This document shows, piece by piece, positions 48,729 through 52,500 of a stretch of 52,500 bases of DNA. Under the pieces are notes generated by a model. It did not search any database. It was not told the DNA's origin and saw only the letters and a list, made by a program, of their open reading frames with translations. Every line of letters begins with the position of its first letter. Positions within the stretch are counted from its first letter, which is position 1. Origin of the DNA: Truepera sp. bin119 (lineage in GTDB: Bacteria > Deinococcota > Deinococci > Deinococcales > Trueperaceae); NCBI GenBank assembly GCA_002239005.1, contig MPNL01000012.1:1-52500 (forward strand), given 5' to 3'. The position numbers were made by a program, and so were the translations under genes.

Positions 48729-49742
48729 GAGTTGAACGAGCCCGGCCTCCCAGGCGCGAACGAGGAGAAGCGATGCGCGATCGTAATCCCTTGCCACCCC
48801 CTGCACCCGAAGGTACCGGTCGTAAACGGTCGTGAGGGGTCCGGCGAGCCCGGGCCGCAAGTAGCGCCTGGCACTCTCTCTCCGGTGGGTGAGGTCGGCG
48901 ATAGCGCGATCTGAAAGGGTGTCGCGCACCTCGGCCTGGACCCCCCTCGGAAGGGCTGGCAGGATGCGATCGAGTTGACTCAGGGCGACGGCGTACCTGG
49001 CGTACGGGTGGTCCGCTCGTAGACCGGCGGCAGCCGCAGCGAACTCCGCCTCTGCCTCTCGTGCGAAACCCGCGATGTGGGCGAGCCCGTGGGCGCCCAC
49101 AGCAACCACCGCCGCTGGTGGAAGGCCTCCGTCATGATGTGCTTCCAGGAGAAAGGGGGAGATCACCCCTGCAAAGCCGAATGTCAGGAGAAGGCCCTCT
49201 GGCAAAGCCTTCGTCCGACGAGGCAGAGATATGACGCTTCCCGTCCAGGACAGGGTAATCTCCTCTAGCGAGGTCGCGATCGCCGACACTGCAGCCCCAA
49301 CGTCCTCCTCCGCACTCACCTCCTCCGCAATCAGGGCTGCCAGGGCCTGAGCGAGGGGGACAAGGTCGGCCTCGGCCTCCATTTTTGGGGAGAGGGGGAG
49401 GAAATGTTCCAAAGGAGGACGCTGATAGTTAAACCCCCAGACAAGGTAGAACCACGCCCCGATCCCTGCTGCGGAGGCGGTCGCGACGAGCAAAACCCTG
49501 CTCGGACGCCTTCGGATCCTGAGCAGAGACCAGGTCACCGCTAACGGAACCAAGGCCGTAAGCAGCACCGCGCTCAGGGAGGGGGAGAAACCGCCCATCG
49601 CCGGTGCCAGAATGCGTTCGAGCGTCGGGTAGACCCAGCTTCCGTAGATGGAGTTGATCCACGGTGGCGGCAGGACCTTGGAGAGGCCGACGATCACAAC
49701 CATGCTGGTCACAACTGTCCATCCCACCAGGATCCGCGTCAC
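48711..49742 (-). CDS. DUF3810-like membrane protein with altered zinc motif
   Basis: This 343-residue protein is taken from GTG 49742, seven bases after the GNAT gene stop. It has several N-terminal membrane helices (VGWTVVTSMVVIVGLSKVLP, SPSLSAVLLTALVPLAVTWS and VLLVATASAAGIGAWFYLVW). WGFNYQRPPLEHFLPL matches DUF3810 ('WGfNYxR.pl'). The normal family zinc-protease-like signature 'HELAHxxGF.rE.EANF' appears here as AHGLAHIAGFAREAEAEF, in which the catalytic Glu of HExxH is Gly. So the protein probably binds metal weakly, if at all, and is not an active peptidase. It would be in the inner membrane with the C-terminal half outside. No function is known. Confidence 0.7.
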   Translation of the reverse strand: MTRILVGWTVVTSMVVIVGLSKVLPPPWINSIYGSWVYPTLERILAPAMGGFSPSLSAVLLTALVPLAVTWSLLRIRRRPSRVLLVATASAAGIGAWFYLVWGFNYQRPPLEHFLPLSPKMEAEADLVPLAQALAALIAEEVSAEEDVGAAVSAIATSLEEITLSWTGSVISLPRRTKALPEGLLLTFGFAGVISPFLLEAHHDGGLPPAAVVAVGAHGLAHIAGFAREAEAEFAAAAAGLRADHPYARYAVALSQLDRILPALPRGVQAEVRDTLSDRAIADLTHRRESARRYLRPGLAGPLTTVYDRYLRVQGVARDYDRASLLLVRAWEAGLVQLGSGLE

Positions 49743-49746
49743 CGGC

Positions 49747-50811
49747 TCAGGACCCCTGCTCGCCCGCCAGGAACCGCTCCACTCGGTCCACTCCCAGCTG
49801 CCAGACTGTTTCAGCAATGTAGGGTTTAAAACCGAGCCTGTGGTTGATGGCGAGCATCGCCCCGTTCGAGTCAGCGTTCCCCGTACGGATCCTTAGGATC
49901 TGGGGTCGTTCAGCCTGGACCTTTCGTAGCATCGTCGCCTTGAGCCACTTCCCGAGTCCATGTCCCCGGTGAGAGGGAACCACAGCCGTATCTCCCTGCC
50001 ACAGTGTCTGAGGTGTTTCGGGATGCCAGAACACTTCAGTGTAGCCGACTAGGGCTCCCGTGACCCTGTGACGAGCGTGCAGGGACCACCGTTCCGTCCC
50101 TTGTCGGGCATTATACTCCTCGTACTGACGCAGCATCTCCGGCGTGATCTTCTCATCCTCAATCTGGAGATCGTCCCTGGGTTCGGTATTCATCGTCTCC
50201 TGAAGAGCTGCGATCTCCTCTAACTCTTCCTCAGGGTAGGAGCTAGTCCACTCCCCGAGGCGGTACTCTTGAGCGCTGCTCTGGCCCAAGGCGCACCAGT
50301 TCTCCAAGAGGTCGCAATCCAACTCAGCCAGAACCAGTTGGTTGGTGTGCGACAGCTGGCCGGCCTCCGCTCCCAGCCGCCTCGCGAAACCTGCCCCGGA
50401 GGGCACCCTATCTGTCGTATAGCCCATCATCAGGGTGCGGTCGTTCGCGCGCGCGAACGACGCCGCCTGCTTAAGGAGGCAGCGGCCTAGGCCCTCTCGG
50501 CGGTAGGGGGCCAGCACGGAGATGGAGACAAAGACCAGATGTCGGTTGTCCTCTCGGAGCGTGATGCGGCTGAGGCAGTCGCCGACCACAAGGTTGCCCT
50601 CGCGTGCAAGCCAGAGGTCGAAGATGACGTCGTCGAAGAGCTTCCATCCCTCGAAGTTGCGGCGGTAGGACTCGAGGCTTCGGGGTGGATCCTCCGGCTG
50701 AGCCTCCTGCCTGATGGTATTGGAGAACGAGCAGTAGGCCTCGAGCTCGTTCTCGTCCAGGGGGTCGATGTTGAAACGACTGAGCCTGAACCTCCGTCGG
50801 GTGAGGGTCAT
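49747..50811 (-). CDS. double-GNAT acetyltransferase
   Basis: This 354-residue protein has two GNAT domains in tandem. The first has ISVLAPYRREGLGRCLLKQA as the acetyl-CoA-binding 'R/Q-x-x-G-x-G/A' motif. The second has TAVVPSHRGHGLGKWLKATM and ends NGAMLAINHRLGFKPYIAET, the usual GNAT finish. The arrangement resembles mycothiol synthase-like and other tandem GNAT proteins of Actinobacteria and Deinococcota. The acceptor is unknown. It is followed within five bases by the DUF3810 gene, so the two share a transcript. The MTLTRRRFRLSRF start is clear, but no strong ribosome-binding site is visible. Confidence 0.85.
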   Translation of the reverse strand: MTLTRRRFRLSRFNIDPLDENELEAYCSFSNTIRQEAQPEDPPRSLESYRRNFEGWKLFDDVIFDLWLAREGNLVVGDCLSRITLREDNRHLVFVSISVLAPYRREGLGRCLLKQAASFARANDRTLMMGYTTDRVPSGAGFARRLGAEAGQLSHTNQLVLAELDCDLLENWCALGQSSAQEYRLGEWTSSYPEEELEEIAALQETMNTEPRDDLQIEDEKITPEMLRQYEEYNARQGTERWSLHARHRVTGALVGYTEVFWHPETPQTLWQGDTAVVPSHRGHGLGKWLKATMLRKVQAERPQILRIRTGNADSNGAMLAINHRLGFKPYIAETVWQLGVDRVERFLAGEQGS

Positions 50812-50849
50812 GCGGGTACCTCCGTCGGTCTAAGGATCTGTTCCATAAG

Positions 50850-50937
50850 TCGCGAGTGGTCCTGATGTGTGGTAATCCGGTTCGATCTGGGAATCAAACC
50901 GGGAGGACAACATGCCTTGGAACAGGACCACTCGCGA
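50850..50937. repeat. 15-bp perfect inverted repeat
   Basis: TCGCGAGTGGTCCTG at 50850-50864 is the exact complement of 50923-50937, with 58 bp between. The right arm lies inside the first codons of the IS5-like remnant. The left arm lies between it and the GNAT gene. It may mark an inverted duplicate of the transposase start or an element end. Confidence 0.8.
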
Positions 50938-51043
50938 GGAGTATAAGCGTGAAGCGGTGCGCTATGAAAGTGACATTGCCGACGTGGAATGGGCACTTGT
51001 TGAGACGCCAATTCCCAGACCGGGTCAGATGGATCGTCCGTGA
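50912..51043 (+). pseudogene. IS5-family transposase N-terminal remnant
   Basis: From ATG 50912, behind a GGGAGG site, the frame reads MPWNRTTREEYKREAVRYES and DIADVEWALVETPIPRPGQM, DRP, then stops. This is the N terminus of IS5-type transposases ('MpWn.ttR..YkR...RYaSDltd.EWaLieplLP'). Only 43 codons are open, and no DDE domain follows. It is a truncated copy. Confidence 0.7.
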
Positions 51044-51275
51044 GAGAGATGTTAATGTCGTCGCCGGAAGGGGGTGAACTATAGACCGCCAACCGGCACT
51101 GGCGAAATACCTGCACCTCTACGACCTCCTTGGGATAGACCGACCCCAGATCGGGGCTTGGGCCGAACTGCCTGGGCAACGCTTATATGGCCACCAACAC
51201 CCCGCCCCTATTTCCAAGTGCTAAAATGCTGCCCGGCAACCCACAAGCGGGTGCCGATTCCTTTGGAGATGCACT

Positions 51276-51584
51276 ATGCCTGTTTACATATATAAGAATC
51301 TCGCGACCGATGAGACGTTCGAGATCGTTCAGCGCATCAGCGATCCGGCGCTGACCAAACACCCCGAAACCGGAGATCCGGTGAAGCGCCTGATTCAACC
51401 CGTCGGCATCGCATTCAAGGGTTCGGGATTCTACGTAAACGACTCTCGCAGCACATCGACCACTGCGAATTCGGCCGGTGAGGCGAAAGCGTCCGAAGAG
51501 CCGAAGGTATCCTCGTCTGCAGAGGATTCGACAAAGAGCGAGGGCGTGAGTAAGCACTCCGAGAGTAAGGGCAGCGACAGCTGA
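51276..51584 (+). CDS. FmdB-family protein lacking zinc-ribbon cysteines
   Basis: This is a 102-residue protein. The first half matches FmdB-family regulators (MPVYIYKNLATDETFEIVQR, then ISDPALTKHPETGDPVKRLI and GIAFKGSGFYVNDSRS). In normal members the two CxxC knuckles lie at 'YEYRCExCGHxFE' and 'CPECGG'. Here they are YKNLATDETFE and HPETGDP, so no Cys remains and no zinc ribbon can form. The tail (about 60-102) is low-complexity Ser, Glu, Lys and Thr, probably disordered. A GGAG site precedes the ATG by eight bases. The gene is convergent with the glutamine cyclotransferase gene. Cysteine-free members like this are known in Deinococcus; the function is unknown. Confidence 0.85.
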   Translation: MPVYIYKNLATDETFEIVQRISDPALTKHPETGDPVKRLIQPVGIAFKGSGFYVNDSRSTSTTANSAGEAKASEEPKVSSSAEDSTKSEGVSKHSESKGSDS

Positions 51585-51626
51585 ATCCACAAAGGCTTGG
51601 TGATCCTATCCCGGGCTCGGTAGGCC

Positions 51627-52409
51627 TCAGGAGCTTGGCCGAGCCACCCAGCGAACCTCGAATAGGCGGGGCCAGTGCTTCCCCGTGAGGTAGAAGGTCT
51701 CTGACTCTGAATTGTAGGCAATGCCGTTCAGAACCTCGCCGGGGAGAAGCGCGTCCCGCTCCTCGTCGCTAAGCAGACCCGAGGCATCGATCTCTGCCAC
51801 CACCCGGCCCGACTGCTTGTCGATGCGGACGATGGTGTCTGTCAGCCACACATTCGCGTACACGTGCTCTCCAACGCACTCCAGTTCGTTGAGGCGAATC
51901 AGTGGCTCCCCGCGCAGCTTTACCGTGACCGATTCCTCTTCCTCAAAGCTGTCGGGATCGCGACGAAAGAGGGTTGACGAACCGTCCGTCATATAAAGGT
52001 GATCGCCGTCGTGGCAGAGCCCCCAGCCCTCCGTGACATAGCGGTGGGCCCCTAGAGGATCGAAGGTTTCAAGGTCGTAGACGAAGGCCCGGCCACGCTG
52101 CCAGGTAAGCTGAATTAGCCGGTTCCCGACCCGCGCAAGTCCCTCTCCGAAGTACTGGGGCTCGAGGGGACGGAGTCGCTCAATGTTGCCACTCTCGATC
52201 ACGACCTCCCGAACTGAGGAGGCACCACTTATACCCGTGCTCTCGAAGAGTCTCCCCTTGTAGAACAAGAGCCCTTGCGTATAAGCGGTGGGGTCGTGTG
52301 GGAAGGAGGCAATCACCTCAGCCGAGAGTTCTTGGAAGCGCTGCCGGCACCCGGTCAGCAGCAGGACGGAGGTGAACAGCATAAGCATAAGGGTTTGCGT
52401 TCGGATCAC
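51627..52409 (-). CDS. glutaminyl-peptide cyclotransferase lipoprotein
   Basis: This 260-residue protein is taken from GTG 52409, which follows GGGAGAAG by eight bases and overlaps the preceding stop (GTGA). The signal peptide (MLMLFTSVLLLTGC) ends in a lipobox Cys, so it is a lipoprotein anchored in the membrane facing the periplasm. The mature part is a five-bladed propeller of bacterial/plant glutamine cyclotransferase type: FPHDPTAYTQGLLFYKGRLF, ESTGISGASSVREV, YFGEGLARVGNRLIQLTW, LNELECVGEHVYANVW and LNGIAYNSESETFYLTGKHW. It converts N-terminal Gln to pyroglutamate. Its partner peptides are unknown. Confidence 0.88.
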   Translation of the reverse strand: MIRTQTLMLMLFTSVLLLTGCRQRFQELSAEVIASFPHDPTAYTQGLLFYKGRLFESTGISGASSVREVVIESGNIERLRPLEPQYFGEGLARVGNRLIQLTWQRGRAFVYDLETFDPLGAHRYVTEGWGLCHDGDHLYMTDGSSTLFRRDPDSFEEEESVTVKLRGEPLIRLNELECVGEHVYANVWLTDTIVRIDKQSGRVVAEIDASGLLSDEERDALLPGEVLNGIAYNSESETFYLTGKHWPRLFEVRWVARPSS

Positions 52410-52500
52410 GAACCCATCTTCTCCCGAACCGTCTCCCAGATGACCAAGGCAAGTTCTTCCTCGGGTAGGAGCGCGTCGAGGACGACCCAACTCGGGTCAC
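52406..52500 (-). CDS. thymidylate kinase-like protein, C-terminal end (partial)
   Basis: The minus-strand frame runs into the window from the right edge and ends DPSWVVLDALLPEEELALVI, then WETVREKMGS with TGA at 52408. 'W.vLDa.lp.eel...vW..v' is the typical C-terminal helix of thymidylate kinase (Tmk). The stop overlaps the cyclotransferase GTG by four bases. Only 31 residues are visible, so the family call is tentative. Confidence 0.5.
   Translation of the reverse strand, partial: DPSWVVLDALLPEEELALVIWETVREKMGS

Larger units (their letters stand above)
50812..51275. other. intergenic DNA with IS5 remnant and inverted repeat
   Basis: Besides the IS5-like remnant, a plus-strand 46-codon frame at 51084-51224 reads DRQPALAKYLHLYDLLGIDR, then PQIGAWAELPGQRLYGHQH. 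It looks like the end of an unknown gene but has no start. A TAAAAT lies at 51222-51227, ahead of the FmdB-like gene, without a clear -35. Confidence 0.35.

Noticed and set aside
51614-51645. 7-bp dyad at the end of the cyclotransferase gene as a terminator
   Set aside because: The 18-nt loop and absence of a T tract make it too weak to call.

Overview
The window is high-GC bacterial chromosome with densely packed genes. Many start codons overlap the preceding stop by four bases (GTGA or ATGA) or one base (TGATG). No rRNA or tRNA was found. Several features point loosely to Deinococcota, perhaps a Truepera-like lineage: a long C-terminally extended TrmB, an ATP-cone 2-phosphoglycerate kinase, a cysteine-free FmdB-type protein, several M3 peptidases and a leaderless promoter. 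This assignment is inference and was not tested against a database.

Layout. (1) 1-5.1 kb: a VOC protein, a heterodimeric ABC exporter with one degenerate ATP site, and remnants of a UPF0175/DUF3368-type toxin-antitoxin pair. (2) 5.4-11.6 kb: a ferredoxin-domain remnant, a sulfatase, an SDR, a RarA ATPase fused to a methyltransferase-like domain, and a Gfo/Idh/MocA oxidoreductase. (3) 11.6-18.7 kb: an accessory stretch rich in decayed genes. It holds an integrase remnant, a frameshifted yefM, a yoeB split by a 306-bp inverted-repeat element with a 5-bp target duplication, one CRISPR-repeat-like sequence, a DUF1989 gene, a transposase remnant, a MerR plus VIT/vWA operon, and a frameshifted solute-binding protein gene. 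(4) 19.0-24.5 kb, minus strand: a sugar catabolic cluster (ribulokinase fragment, small ORF, DUF4380, frameshifted zinc alcohol dehydrogenase, 42-codon ORF, KDG kinase, GH2 glycosidase).

(5) 25.4-34.3 kb, minus strand: an ankyrin-repeat membrane protein, then a peptide-use operon read in the order oligoendopeptidase F, SDR, M20 peptidase, and DppA, DppB and DppC. A strong hairpin lies between dppA and dppB. (6) 34.8-44.2 kb: housekeeping genes (RluA-type pseudouridine synthase, plsX, trmB, PgeF/YfiH, mazG, CoA-type NUDIX, 2-phosphoglycerate kinase, a split SPOR-domain gene, trxB). (7) 44.2-52.5 kb: an IS256-like remnant with a direct repeat, two tandem M3 metallopeptidases, a DUF3810 protein lacking the catalytic Glu, a double-GNAT protein, an IS5-like remnant, the FmdB-like protein, a glutamine cyclotransferase lipoprotein, and the 3' end of a probable thymidylate kinase.

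Several otherwise convincing genes carry single frameshifts (yefM, the binding protein, the zinc dehydrogenase, the SPOR gene). This could be real decay or indel errors in an assembly, and the sequence alone cannot decide. The most distinctive items are the small inverted-repeat element in yoeB, the autoregulated-looking merR-VIT/vWA operon, the RarA-methyltransferase fusion, and the sugar cluster with its tiny coupled ORFs.
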